Below, piece by piece: positions 17,510-25,784 of a stretch of 64,000 nucleotides of DNA. The position numbers and the translations under genes were made by a program. How positions within the stretch are numbered: the stretch's first letter is position 1; each line of letters begins with the position of its first letter. Origin of the DNA: Pseudomonas sp. (GTDB lineage: Bacteria; Pseudomonadota; Gammaproteobacteria; Pseudomonadales; Pseudomonadaceae); assembly GCF_030150285.1 (NCBI RefSeq), contig NZ_JASLGE010000053.1:54960-118959 (forward strand), written 5' to 3'. Below the pieces are notes generated by a model. The model saw only the letters and a program-made list of their open reading frames with translations. It was not told the DNA's origin and did no database searches.

Positions 17510-17851
17510 TCACTCGCCGGGCGGGGTAATGACGAAAAAGACGTTGGCCTTCGAACCGAAATATTTCACCGCCGTGTGTTTGGGGATGCGCAGGGTGGTG
17601 CCCGGCCCGCCTTCGAAACGCTCGCCGCTGGCCAATTCAAAACCGAACGTGCCCTCCAGCACGAGCAACACTTCGTCGTAGTTGAGCGTCTTGAACGGCG
17701 ACTCATCACCGTCCCATTTCGCAAACCCGGCCAGTAACGCCCCGTCATCTTGCGGGGTAATGGACCAGCCCATGTCGACCTGCGAATCGCCGGAAAGCGA
17801 TCGCGGGCTGTAGATCACGTTCGCTGCGTGGACACTCAGTGGCGCGGTCAT
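17510..17851 (-). CDS. Small cupin-domain protein
   Basis: 113 residues from the ATG at 17851, which has AAAGGA before it and overlaps the MFS stop by four bases. The single beta-barrel is visible as the run YDEVLLVLEGTFGFELASGE, RFEGGPGTTLRIPKHTAVKY. The metal-binding His of the first cupin motif is not clear, while a His in motif two is present. It resembles EutQ-like or DUF861-like small cupins found beside amine oxidases. A role as an auxiliary enzyme or ligand-binding protein in the operon's amine catabolism is possible; no reaction can be named. Confidence 0.75.
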   Translation of the reverse strand: MTAPLSVHAANVIYSPRSLSGDSQVDMGWSITPQDDGALLAGFAKWDGDESPFKTLNYDEVLLVLEGTFGFELASGERFEGGPGTTLRIPKHTAVKYFGSKANVFFVITPPGE

Positions 17852-19161
17852 AGCGATTCCTTTTTCATCAGTCGGGCACAGGCCCAATAGTGGTAAGCAG
17901 CCCACAGGCCGGTAAAGGCGCAGCCCAGCAGCACATAACGCAGTGATTCGGCCGGGTTGCTGATACGGGGGGCGACGACATCAGACAGCAGGCCCACCAG
18001 TTGGGGGGCGATCGCGAGGTTGGCGATGTTGGCGGTGAACAGCAGGATGGCCGAGCCTTTGGCGCGCATGCCTGCCGGGTAGAGGTTCTGCAGCAGCCCG
18101 ATGGAGGGGCCGATGTAGATGTAGGTGATCGGGATGAAAAGCCACAGCAGGACATGCACCACGTCCAGCCGGTTGGTCGCGAACACGCCAATGGACAGCA
18201 GCGTGCCAAGCAGCGTCGTCCAGAACACGAAGCTCGATTGCGCGTGCATCGGTCGGCTGCGCAATTGCAGCATCACCAGCACCGTGATCACCATCATCGC
18301 GGTGCCGGCAATGCCATGGATCGGCCCGAGCAGGGTCCCCGCCTCGCCCACGGTCAGTGAGTAGGTGCGCACCAGGAAAGACGTCATCCACCACAGAATC
18401 CCCCAGCCCCAGAACGTGATGACTGTGGCCCCGGCAATCAGGTGGAACAGCGCGCGGTTCTGACGCGTGTAACGCAGTGTCTCCCTGAAGCCGATAGTGT
18501 CGCTGTCGATATCATGGCGGGTGCCGGCGTCGTGAACCCGTTTCGGCTCGCGGATGCCCAGCCATACCAACAGCGCAAACGGTAGCCCGCACAGCCCGAA
18601 GACCAGCAACGCGGTGCGCCAGCCATAGGCATCGTTCAGGTAGCCCGCGCCCGATGCACCGAGCCAGGCACCCACACTGGCACCAATGCCGTACACCGAC
18701 AGGGCAAAGGCGCGCAGTTTGGGGCGAAACTTGTCGGCAATAATCGAATGGCTCGGGGGCGTGCCGCCTGCCTCGCCAATGCCGACACCGATACGGGCCA
18801 GCAAGAGTTGCCAAAAGCTGCTGCTCAAGCCGCAGAACACGGTCATGGCCGACCAGACCGCCACCGCCGCGCCGATCATGCGTTTACGGTTGGTCCGATC
18901 TGCCAGCGCGCCCAGCGGCAGGCCCGCCGCCACATAGAAGATCGCCAACGCCACGCCGGTGAGAAAGCCGACCGACGAATCACTGAGCTGAAACTCGTTT
19001 TTGATTGGCTCGATCAACGTCGACAACACAAAGCGGTCAGCGATATTGATCGCGTACACCGCCGTCAGAATGAAAAGCGTGGTCCAGGCACCCGAGCTGG
19101 CGGCCACGGACGACGCATCGGGCGACAAAGTGCCGCTGATGCTTTTAGACGGTATAGACAT
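17848..19161 (-). CDS. MFS transporter (spinster-like)
   Basis: 437 residues with about twelve hydrophobic segments. The motif A loop between helices 2 and 3 reads GLPLGALADRTNRKRMIG, and the first helix has AVYAINIADRFVLSTLIEPI, a signature of the Spinster-like and UhpC-like groups of the major facilitator superfamily. It is the first gene of an operon with a cupin, an FAD amine oxidase and a LysR regulator; GGAGG lies six bases before the start. It probably imports the operon's substrate across the inner membrane by proton symport. The substrate is not deducible. Confidence 0.88.
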   Translation of the reverse strand: MSIPSKSISGTLSPDASSVAASSGAWTTLFILTAVYAINIADRFVLSTLIEPIKNEFQLSDSSVGFLTGVALAIFYVAAGLPLGALADRTNRKRMIGAAVAVWSAMTVFCGLSSSFWQLLLARIGVGIGEAGGTPPSHSIIADKFRPKLRAFALSVYGIGASVGAWLGASGAGYLNDAYGWRTALLVFGLCGLPFALLVWLGIREPKRVHDAGTRHDIDSDTIGFRETLRYTRQNRALFHLIAGATVITFWGWGILWWMTSFLVRTYSLTVGEAGTLLGPIHGIAGTAMMVITVLVMLQLRSRPMHAQSSFVFWTTLLGTLLSIGVFATNRLDVVHVLLWLFIPITYIYIGPSIGLLQNLYPAGMRAKGSAILLFTANIANLAIAPQLVGLLSDVVAPRISNPAESLRYVLLGCAFTGLWAAYHYWACARLMKKESL

Positions 19162-19424
19162 GCTTACCTCCAGCCGCTCGGTGCGTAGGGGGGAACGCTA
19201 CGAGCTTTTTTATTGTTGTTCAGGGCAAATGGGGTAGTTGTGCAGGTGCTGGCGTCAGCCGGATCGTTTGCGGCAGGCGGGCGCGACCGGGTCGTCAAAA
19301 CGGCGTATTTTCATGGCTGTCCCTCGGGCATTTTTTTTGTGGGAAGGGCTGGACCCCAGGGTCCGTGTGCAGGCTCAAACTACCCGCGGCGAGCGATTGG
19401 CAAAAGCGTATATTCCGTGTGCAC

Positions 19425-19445
19425 TGCATGCGTCAGGCGCATGCA
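19425..19445. promoter_or_regulatory. Perfect inverted repeat, candidate operator
   Basis: TGCATGCG-tcagg-CGCATGCA is a perfect 8-bp palindrome with a 5-base spacer, about 265 bases upstream of the MFS gene. Size and symmetry suit a dimeric regulator site. The protein that binds is unknown; the operon's own LysR is a candidate, though LysR sites usually have longer spacers. Confidence 0.4.
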
Positions 19446-19523
19446 CCGGCAGCACGGACGCGGTCGTTTTCGACACCTGCTCAAGCGCGTGACTTGCTGC
19501 AATCAGCCGATAAAAGTCGACAA

Positions 19524-19546
19524 AAAACCCGCATTGCGCGGGTTTT
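19524..19546 (-). terminator. Terminator after the outer-membrane barrel operon
   Basis: AAAACCCGC and GCGGGTTTT form a perfect 9-bp stem with a 5-base loop. On the minus strand a run of six T follows. It lies 49 bases past the stop of the barrel gene at 19596. Confidence 0.8.
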
Positions 19547-19595
19547 GTGTGGGTTGTGGTTCAGAAAAAAAGGCGGGCATTCGGATCATTGCCGC

Positions 19596-20366
19596 TTAAA
19601 AACGCCCGCTAATCCCCAGCAATGGGCCTTTCTGGACGATGTCGTAAACGAAGCCGTCGTGGCGGTAATTCACGGCCATCGCTCGATACCCGGCCACCGC
19701 CGAAAAACCGGGCCAAAACTCCCACCCCGCCAGCGCGGCCAAGTCCCAGTCTTTTCGCGATTGCCCGGCACCCGCCATGCCCCAGGATGATAACCAGAAC
19801 CGGTCATTCACAGCATAGTGCCCGCGTACACCCGCCATGGCGTCTGCCCACGTGGCGCTGTCCGACCCCGACAAGCCGCCGGCCGGCCCGCCATGAAAGC
19901 TGATCGTGGTGCTGCTGTACCAGACACGCATACCGCCAGTGACGTCCAGGCGGCGGTTATCGTCGCCCAACACCGTGTAGCCGCCGCCCAGAAACCCGGA
20001 GGCTGTTTTACTCTCGACCTCGAGTTTGTTCGCCAGGGCATTGGCGGGTAGCCGGTTGCGGGTATCGGTTTCGATGTACATCAGGTCGGCGACTACGCTG
20101 TACGGCCCCCGGCGAGCCTCGCCCATCAGCATCAGCGACATGTCGACGGTGCGGGCAATATCAGAAAAATCAGACTGAATAAACTGAGTCCCGGTGCTGC
20201 GATGGCCCACGTTGCCGCGAATGCCTGCGCCCCACACATAGGGCCCGCCGTTGAAGGTCCAGCCATCGTTATCCGCCGCAAGGGCCACTGTCGGCAAGCT
20301 ATAGCCGACGGTTATCAGGGCGCTCATCAGCAGCGCCTGACGCGAGCGCGAGGTATCACGGTGCAT
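19596..20366 (-). CDS. Outer-membrane beta-barrel protein of unknown function
   Basis: 256 residues with a signal peptide (QALLMSALITVGYSLPTVALA, cleavage near AADND). The mature part consists of alternating amphipathic beta strands (YVWGAGIRGNVG, YSVVADLMYIET, RRLDVTGGMRVWYSS) and ends in GISGRF, with the C-terminal Phe expected of outer-membrane barrels. About eight to ten strands could be formed. It starts 16 bases after the acid phosphatase stop, so it is the third gene of an envelope operon. I cannot assign it to a named family with confidence; a small porin or outer-membrane structural protein are options. Confidence 0.8.
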   Translation of the reverse strand: MHRDTSRSRQALLMSALITVGYSLPTVALAADNDGWTFNGGPYVWGAGIRGNVGHRSTGTQFIQSDFSDIARTVDMSLMLMGEARRGPYSVVADLMYIETDTRNRLPANALANKLEVESKTASGFLGGGYTVLGDDNRRLDVTGGMRVWYSSTTISFHGGPAGGLSGSDSATWADAMAGVRGHYAVNDRFWLSSWGMAGAGQSRKDWDLAALAGWEFWPGFSAVAGYRAMAVNYRHDGFVYDIVQKGPLLGISGRF

Positions 20367-20382
20367 GGGGGTGTTTCTCCGA

Positions 20383-21204
20383 TCAATGCTGGGTCAACGA
20401 GAGGGCAACCGCTTGCGCCGCGCAATCTTCTGAAGGCTTTAGGCCCGCCTTTTCTGCGGCCTGAACCTCTGCCTTCGCCGCCGCCAGGTCCGCCAGAAAG
20501 GCCGGGTTACTGTGCAGGCTCGCCACAGTGGCCGCGCCCATCAGGCGGCCGGCGTCGACATCGCTCTGCCAGTGCGCATCGCAGATAACGCGGCTTTGGC
20601 CGAATGCCAACCCGCGGGTCATCACTTCGGTCGCCCGCGTCGGCTGCACCTCGGCCAGCAACAGCCCCCAGGCCCAACCAGCCGCTGAGTGGCCGGACGG
20701 CCAAGAACCATCGGTACGCAACAACGGCTCCATGTCTTTGCGGCACGTGCCTTCGTCATGCACGACGAAGGGCCGGGTTCGGTTGTAGGCATTCTTCCCG
20801 GCATAGGTAGAACCGCCCGCATCCGACAAGGTGCGCTGCATCAAGGTGTACAGATGCGGCGTGGTTTTCTCGGAGATCGGGACACCCAGTGCGCAGGAAA
20901 AAGTGTTCGCCGGTGCTGGAAAGGCCAGCTCAGCGTCCGCTGCCGCGAGTTTCTCCCGGGCCGTACCACGCAGCGACAGTGCCGCGCGGCGGGCTTCTTC
21001 ATCCCGCTCTAGTGCTGCAGAACCGGGCTTTGGTGGCGCGCCAAGCAACGCCAGGCGCAGCGGCAAGTCAGCTGGGGCAAGGTAGCCTGGGGCCAGTTTG
21101 AAGTGCGGGTCCGTCACCGTCGTCGCGGCTTCGTCCGCCAGCGCCCACCCTGAGCCGAGCAGGCCGGCCACCACCGCCGCCCACCGCTTATGTACGTTTT
21201 CCAT
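20383..21204 (-). CDS. Class A non-specific acid phosphatase (PhoN/PAP2 family), periplasmic
   Basis: 273 residues with an N-terminal signal peptide (AAVVAGLLGSGWALADEA). All three phosphatase motifs of the PAP2 superfamily are seen: KNAYNRTRP (KX6RP), GSWPSGHSAAGW (PSGH) and SRVICDAHWQSDVDAG (SRX5HX3D). The middle one matches the class A bacterial acid phosphatase signature. The enzyme hydrolyses phosphomonoesters in the periplasm through a phospho-His intermediate. It lies 53 bases after the MipA gene and 16 before the barrel gene, so all three are probably one transcript. Confidence 0.93.
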   Translation of the reverse strand: MENVHKRWAAVVAGLLGSGWALADEAATTVTDPHFKLAPGYLAPADLPLRLALLGAPPKPGSAALERDEEARRAALSLRGTAREKLAAADAELAFPAPANTFSCALGVPISEKTTPHLYTLMQRTLSDAGGSTYAGKNAYNRTRPFVVHDEGTCRKDMEPLLRTDGSWPSGHSAAGWAWGLLLAEVQPTRATEVMTRGLAFGQSRVICDAHWQSDVDAGRLMGAATVASLHSNPAFLADLAAAKAEVQAAEKAGLKPSEDCAAQAVALSLTQH

Positions 21205-21257
21205 CGAGCGTTCCCTTATTGGTCCCTGCGTCTGCTGACGTCGGTATCACCCGGCGA

Positions 21258-22109
21258 TCAAAAACTGTACAGCGCGTTCAGATACGCGCCTGCACCCACT
21301 TTCTCACCCGTCAGCGGGCTGTTACGGGCATCGCCGGCCAGGGCGTAAGCCTTGATGCCGCCTTCCAGGGCCAACTGCGGTTGCCACTGCCAGGTAAGGC
21401 CCATTTTCAAGGTCACGTCGCGCAGCCCGCCGCCCGGGCGGTACTCATCAAATCGGGTGCGGGCCGCTTGCTGGGACGTAACACCGAAGCGCGCCATCAT
21501 GTCTTTGTCATTGCTCCAGGTGCCGTACAGCGTCGAGTCCAGGGTCAGTGTCGACGACAGTGAATAGGCCGTCGCCGCACCGGCTTCCAGGTAGGCCGTG
21601 CGCCCGACGCTTTCGCCCCCATAATTGCGGCTCTGGCTGGCTTGCAAACCGCGAACAAACAAGCGGCCGGCGGGTAACACCCAGTAGGCTTCGGCACCGA
21701 CCAGTGCCGTGCTGTCCAGGTTGCCCATGCCTCGCAGGTAGTCATCACGACCGTCCAGCGTGTGGATTCTTTCTTTGCGGCCTTGGTCATAACCGATCAG
21801 CAGCGCCACCCCAAAAGGAGACAGCCCCGGTAAATCCCAGCGCAGGCCTTCCGGAAAAGACGCGCTAAACGTGCCCCACGCATCGGTGGGCGCAATGGCC
21901 CGCACTTTCAGCGAGGGAAACGCCGCGTACCGCGAAGCGCCTTGGTACAGGGGCCCCACCGCCAGCCCCCCACCCACCGTCACCGATGGCGAGCGGGCGG
22001 GTGCGTCTGGGGCTGCATTCGCGGACGATACCAGCACACACGCAAAGGTTGCGCCCACCGCCCACGTCACGCGATTGCGGAATAAGCTTGAAGTGCCAAG
22101 CGCTGTCAT
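21258..22109 (-). CDS. MipA/OmpV family outer-membrane protein
   Basis: 283 residues with a signal peptide (WAVGATFACVLVSSANAAPDA) and the family start of the mature chain, VTVGGGLAVGPLYQGASRYAAFPSLKV. Amphipathic strands run to a C-terminal NALYSF with terminal Phe, as expected of a roughly 12-strand barrel. MipA-type proteins have been linked to murein-synthesis scaffolding and to outer-membrane responses to cations, amines or antibiotics; the precise role varies by homologue. It is the first gene of the operon with the periplasmic phosphatase and a second barrel protein. Confidence 0.9.
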   Translation of the reverse strand: MTALGTSSLFRNRVTWAVGATFACVLVSSANAAPDAPARSPSVTVGGGLAVGPLYQGASRYAAFPSLKVRAIAPTDAWGTFSASFPEGLRWDLPGLSPFGVALLIGYDQGRKERIHTLDGRDDYLRGMGNLDSTALVGAEAYWVLPAGRLFVRGLQASQSRNYGGESVGRTAYLEAGAATAYSLSSTLTLDSTLYGTWSNDKDMMARFGVTSQQAARTRFDEYRPGGGLRDVTLKMGLTWQWQPQLALEGGIKAYALAGDARNSPLTGEKVGAGAYLNALYSF

Positions 22110-22300
22110 GACTGCTTTCCTTTAGGTAAAAACGCTTTAGTTCAGAGCCGTTGAAGGTGCGATGCGCGCACCGTGTGCCTGGACAAATACGTTTTCGACC
22201 AGGCGCGCCATGGCCTGGGCGGACTCTATAAGAAGGCGTCGGGGGGGCGCTTGCCATTTGGTGCCAAAAGCGCAGTGATCCGGTGCAGAGCACCCGGGCA
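22110..22300. promoter_or_regulatory. Upstream region of the mipA operon
   Basis: 191 bases between the MipA start and the MocR stop. It should contain the promoter of the envelope operon. No clear motif was identified. Confidence 0.4.
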
Positions 22301-23791
22301 TCAGCGCCCCGAAAGGCCTTTCGCCGCCTGCGCCAACCGCTGTATCGCCTGATGGATCTCATCGCGATTGAGCGAAGCAAAGCCCATGCGCAAGGCATTT
22401 TCCGGTTGGTCTTCAGGTGAAAACAGTCGGCCCTTGCGCACGACCAGGTTATGGCCCCAGGCGTTTTCGACCAGTTGATCGACGTTGATGCTGTCGTCAA
22501 ACCGCACCCACAGCGCCAGGCCCCCTTCCGGCTCCTGCCAGGATGCCCGTTCGCCAAAGGCCTCAGCCAGGCAGTGCTGCAGGGTTTCGCGCCGGCCCAG
22601 GTATTCTTTGGACGCACGCCGCAGGTGCTTTTTCAATTCGCCGTTATGGATCAACGCCGCCAGCATTTGCTGCATCACGGCATCACTTTGGCCCAGCATC
22701 AGCGTGGCGTTGCGCGTCAGCACGTCGATCACCGGCGCAGGTGCAACCACATAGCTGCAACGGAACGTCGCCCCCAGCGATTTGGACAGCGAACCGATAT
22801 AGATCACATGCCGTTGCGTGCGGTCGCTGGCCAGGGGCAAGTAGGGCCGGCCGTCGAAGTGATACTCGTGGTCGTAGTCTTCTTCGATCACACAAAAATC
22901 ATGGCGCTTGGCCAATGCCAATAATTGCTGGCGGCGGCCCGCGCGCAGGCTGACGGTGGTGGGAAACTGGTGATGGGGGGTGACAAACACCATACGCACT
23001 TTGTGCAACCGGCACAGCGCGTCGATTTGATCGACCCGGCAGCCTTCGCTGTCCAGGTCGACCGTCACGATGGTCGCGCCCAACTGGCGGAATATTTCCC
23101 AGGCCGGCGGGTAACTCAAGCGCTCTACCAGCACCACATCGCCTGGTACCAGCAGCGCGCTGGCGGCCAGGTACAGCGACATCTGTGTTCCTTGGGTGAG
23201 GCAAATATGCTCGGCCCCGACAGCCAGGCCGCGATTGTTTCGCAGCATCTCGGCCAGCGCGCTGCGCAGGTGATAACTGCTTTCTTCACTGCCAAAGCGC
23301 ATGTTATTGGTCGTAAAACTGTGGCGCAGCGCATGGCGGTAGTAGCGGTGCAGCACGGCCTGGGGCAGTAAGCGGTGGTCGCAGCCGCCATTGTCGATAA
23401 ACAGCGAATCAGGCCGCAGGTGCAGTGCCTTGACCTGCTCACTTGGGGTGAAATACGCCACGCGGGGATGTTCCTGCAGCGCCAGGGCAAAGGCCGGGGG
23501 CTCGCTGCGAGACGGGGGCATGGACGGCAGTTGCGTATTGACGAACGTGCCCCGGCGCGGCTCGCTGATCAGCCACCCCTTGGTCACGGCCTCTTCATAC
23601 GCCAGGATCACGGTCTTGCGGTTAAGGTCGAGCAACTGCGCCATTTCCCGCGTTCCGGGCAACAGCGTCCCGGGGGTGAGGCGGCCGTCCCTGATCGCCG
23701 TCACCAGGCCCTCTACGATCTTGCGATAAGAGGCTTGGGCCTCAGGCCCGTCGAGGTTGAGCAACGGGCGCCACTTACGTAACTGGACCAT
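22301..23791 (-). CDS. MocR-family regulator (GntR HTH fused to PLP aminotransferase-like domain)
   Basis: 496 residues. An N-terminal GntR-type winged helix (LTPGTLLPGTREMAQLLDLN, RKTVILAYEEAVTKGWL) is joined by a linker to a fold-type I aminotransferase domain. The PLP Schiff-base Lys is K337 in GSLSKSLG, and the ring-stacking and pyridine-N region is EEDYDHEY at 303-310. MocR proteins sense PLP or amino compounds and usually control a divergent gene. Here the neighbour, 76 bases away, is the ferredoxin reductase-M24 fusion, which is the most likely target. Paired TGGGCCT repeats in the gap may be the binding sites. Confidence 0.93.
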   Translation of the reverse strand: MVQLRKWRPLLNLDGPEAQASYRKIVEGLVTAIRDGRLTPGTLLPGTREMAQLLDLNRKTVILAYEEAVTKGWLISEPRRGTFVNTQLPSMPPSRSEPPAFALALQEHPRVAYFTPSEQVKALHLRPDSLFIDNGGCDHRLLPQAVLHRYYRHALRHSFTTNNMRFGSEESSYHLRSALAEMLRNNRGLAVGAEHICLTQGTQMSLYLAASALLVPGDVVLVERLSYPPAWEIFRQLGATIVTVDLDSEGCRVDQIDALCRLHKVRMVFVTPHHQFPTTVSLRAGRRQQLLALAKRHDFCVIEEDYDHEYHFDGRPYLPLASDRTQRHVIYIGSLSKSLGATFRCSYVVAPAPVIDVLTRNATLMLGQSDAVMQQMLAALIHNGELKKHLRRASKEYLGRRETLQHCLAEAFGERASWQEPEGGLALWVRFDDSINVDQLVENAWGHNLVVRKGRLFSPEDQPENALRMGFASLNRDEIHQAIQRLAQAAKGLSGR

Positions 23792-23819
23792 CTAAACTTT
23801 CCAAAACTGGAGGTTTTAA

Positions 23820-23849
23820 TGGGCCTAGTCTAGCGCAACAATTGGGCCT
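23820..23849. promoter_or_regulatory. Direct repeats between MocR and its divergent target, candidate operator
   Basis: TGGGCCT occurs at 23820-23826 and again at 23843-23849, 23 bases apart, about two helical turns, inside the 76-base divergent gap. MocR regulators are known to bind direct repeats near divergent promoters, so this is a plausible site. Not proven. Confidence 0.45.
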
Positions 23850-23867
23850 CATTCACCCGAGGTTGCT

Positions 23868-25535
23868 ATGAATACACGCCATGTCATTGAACTATCGCCC
23901 TCGGGAAAAACCTTTGAGGCCGGTGATGAGTTACTGCTCGACGCCATGCTTGCCAGCGGCCTGCCGGTACCGTTTTCGTGCCGCCGCGGGGCATGCGGGT
24001 CCTGCAAAGTCACGGTAATGGCCGGGCACTACCGCAGCAAACACCTGGCCCCGGGCGTGGTGGCCCCGTCTTACCCGCTCGGGCCCCATGAAATGCTGCT
24101 GTGCCAAAGCCATGCCTGCGCAGACATGCGCCTGGAAATCCCCGGCTGGTCACTGGAGACCCCGGCCCTGGCCATCAGCACCCGGGTCTTGAGCAAACGC
24201 GCACTGAGCCGCGACATCATCGAGCTGGTACTGATGCCGGACTTACAAAAACCGTTGGAGATTCGCCCCGGGCAATACGTCAAATTGCGCTTCGGCGATG
24301 ATCAAAGCCGCTGTTTCTCCGTGGCCAACCTGCCCGCGCAGGACCACGGCCAACTGGTTTTTCATATTCGCCAAGTGCCAGGCGGGGCGTTTTCCGAGGC
24401 GGCGCTGGGTGAACTGCAGACCGGCCATGCGCTGACACTGGAAGGCCCGTTCGGAGCCTGCACCTGGCAGCATGCTGACGAACGCCCAATCGTTCTGTTT
24501 GCCACGGGCACCGGCTACGCGGGCGTCAAGCCCATGCTGCTGACCGCCCTGGCCCGCCAGGCCGAAGTCACGTTGTACTGGGGCGGTGCCCACCCAGCCG
24601 ATTTTTACGACCGCGCGTTTCTGGACCAGGTGAGCGCCGAACATCCCACCGTACGCTGGCACCCGGTGCTGTCGACAGAGGCGTCAGTGCAACAGGTTGC
24701 CATGGCTCAGCCCCATCGTTGGGCCGACACGCAGGTGTATGCCTGCGGTAACAGCGCGATGATTCGCCAGACCCGCGAACATTGCCTCGCGGCGGGGGTG
24801 CCGCCGCACGGCTTTGTCGCGGAAGCCTTTGTGCCCAGCGGCCAGCCCGCTTGCGAGCCGGCCCTCAAACCGCTGGACCCGGTGTGGGAAAAAGTCGGCC
24901 CGCGCTATTCACTCGATGGCATGCTCGCGGCCCGTGAGCAATCGGTCCGCGCCTTGGCGCTGATTAAAAGCCAACTGCGGATCGGCATGACCACCGCCGA
25001 AGCCATCGAAATGGCCAACCTACAATTGCAGGCCATGGGCGCGTCTCATACGTGGCACCCGACCTATATCCGTTTTGGTGATGACACGGCTCACACCCCC
25101 AGCGAAGGCATCGACCCGCAGCGCCGGTTACGTGCAACCGATATCGCCGTGGTGGATCTTGGTCCGGTGTGGGACGGGTATGAAGGTGACTATGGCGACA
25201 CGTTCGTGTTCGGCGAGCAGCCGTTATATCAAGCCTGCGTCACCGCCTTGCACGAGGTCTTTGACGAAACCCGCGAAGCCTGGAACCGAGGGCTGAGCGG
25301 TCGTGAGCTGTATGATTTTGCCGAACGCAGCGCCGGGGCAAAAGGCTGGATGCTGGAGCGCAACCTGGCCGGGCACCGCATTGCCGACTTTCCCCATGCC
25401 TTGTTCGGCCCTGCCACATTGGCCGAACTCGACATCGTGCCCAGCGAGATGGTGTGGGTACTGGAGATTCAACTCCGCCACCCGACCGAAGCCGTGGGCG
25501 CGTTCTTCGAAGACATCCTGGTCCAAACACATTGA
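23868..25535 (+). CDS. 2Fe-2S ferredoxin / FAD-NAD reductase fused to M24 peptidase-type domain
   Basis: 555 residues in one uninterrupted frame; GAGG lies six bases before the ATG. Residues 1-95 are a plant-type 2Fe-2S ferredoxin (C38, C43, C46 in SCRRGACGSC; C79). Residues 100-320 are a ferredoxin-NADP reductase-type module: FAD motif RCFS at 148-151, NAD-binding GTGYAGVKPM at 214-223 and YACGNSAM at 291-298. Residues 345-555 match the M24 pita-bread fold with all five metal ligands: D430, D441, H503, E533, E548 (spacing as in methionine aminopeptidase; H510 also matches). Each half is a known family; the fusion is unusual. No Rieske oxygenase gene lies nearby to use the reductase. The MocR gene is divergent. 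Function unknown. Confidence 0.85.
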   Translation: MNTRHVIELSPSGKTFEAGDELLLDAMLASGLPVPFSCRRGACGSCKVTVMAGHYRSKHLAPGVVAPSYPLGPHEMLLCQSHACADMRLEIPGWSLETPALAISTRVLSKRALSRDIIELVLMPDLQKPLEIRPGQYVKLRFGDDQSRCFSVANLPAQDHGQLVFHIRQVPGGAFSEAALGELQTGHALTLEGPFGACTWQHADERPIVLFATGTGYAGVKPMLLTALARQAEVTLYWGGAHPADFYDRAFLDQVSAEHPTVRWHPVLSTEASVQQVAMAQPHRWADTQVYACGNSAMIRQTREHCLAAGVPPHGFVAEAFVPSGQPACEPALKPLDPVWEKVGPRYSLDGMLAAREQSVRALALIKSQLRIGMTTAEAIEMANLQLQAMGASHTWHPTYIRFGDDTAHTPSEGIDPQRRLRATDIAVVDLGPVWDGYEGDYGDTFVFGEQPLYQACVTALHEVFDETREAWNRGLSGRELYDFAERSAGAKGWMLERNLAGHRIADFPHALFGPATLAELDIVPSEMVWVLEIQLRHPTEAVGAFFEDILVQTH

Positions 25536-25549
25536 GCCACAACAGCCTG

Positions 25550-25747
25550 TGGGAACGAGCTTGCTCGTGATCTTTTGATCTGGTTTTTGAACTAAAGCCC
25601 CCCGTACACCCGTCAACCCTGTGTCCGGTCTGTACAAGATCAAAAGATCGCGAGCAATCGAGCGTCGACCGGCTGCTCCTACGGATCACGGATGGCAGCG
25701 TTTGTAGGAACGAGCTTGCTCGTGATCTTTTGATCTGGCTTTTGATC
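25550..25747. repeat. Cluster of REP-type repeats
   Basis: Two direct copies (25550-25592 and 25703-25747) share GGAACGAGCTTGCTCGTGAT plus CTTTTGATCTGG. An inverted copy lies between at 25632-25682 (reading AAGATCGCGAGCAA on the other strand, with a degenerate arm). Each contains the ACGAG-CTTG-CTCGT hairpin. The type matches repetitive extragenic palindromes of Pseudomonas and recurs at 42727-42959. Confidence 0.8.
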
Positions 25748-25784
25748 TAAAAGCCCCCCATCAATCACGCCGGCCATGCACCGG

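Larger units (their letters stand above)
19162..19595. promoter_or_regulatory. Upstream region of the MFS operon
   Basis: 434 bases without a gene. It must hold the promoter of the MFS operon. Two inverted repeats stand out: GGACCC-ca-GGGTCC near 19350-19365 and the longer one at 19425-19445 listed separately. A terminator for the next gene lies at 19524-19546. Confidence 0.5.

Noticed and set aside
21865..22617. 250-residue minus-strand frame across the MipA and MocR ends
   Set aside because: It overlaps two well-supported genes in another frame and carries no recognisable motif.
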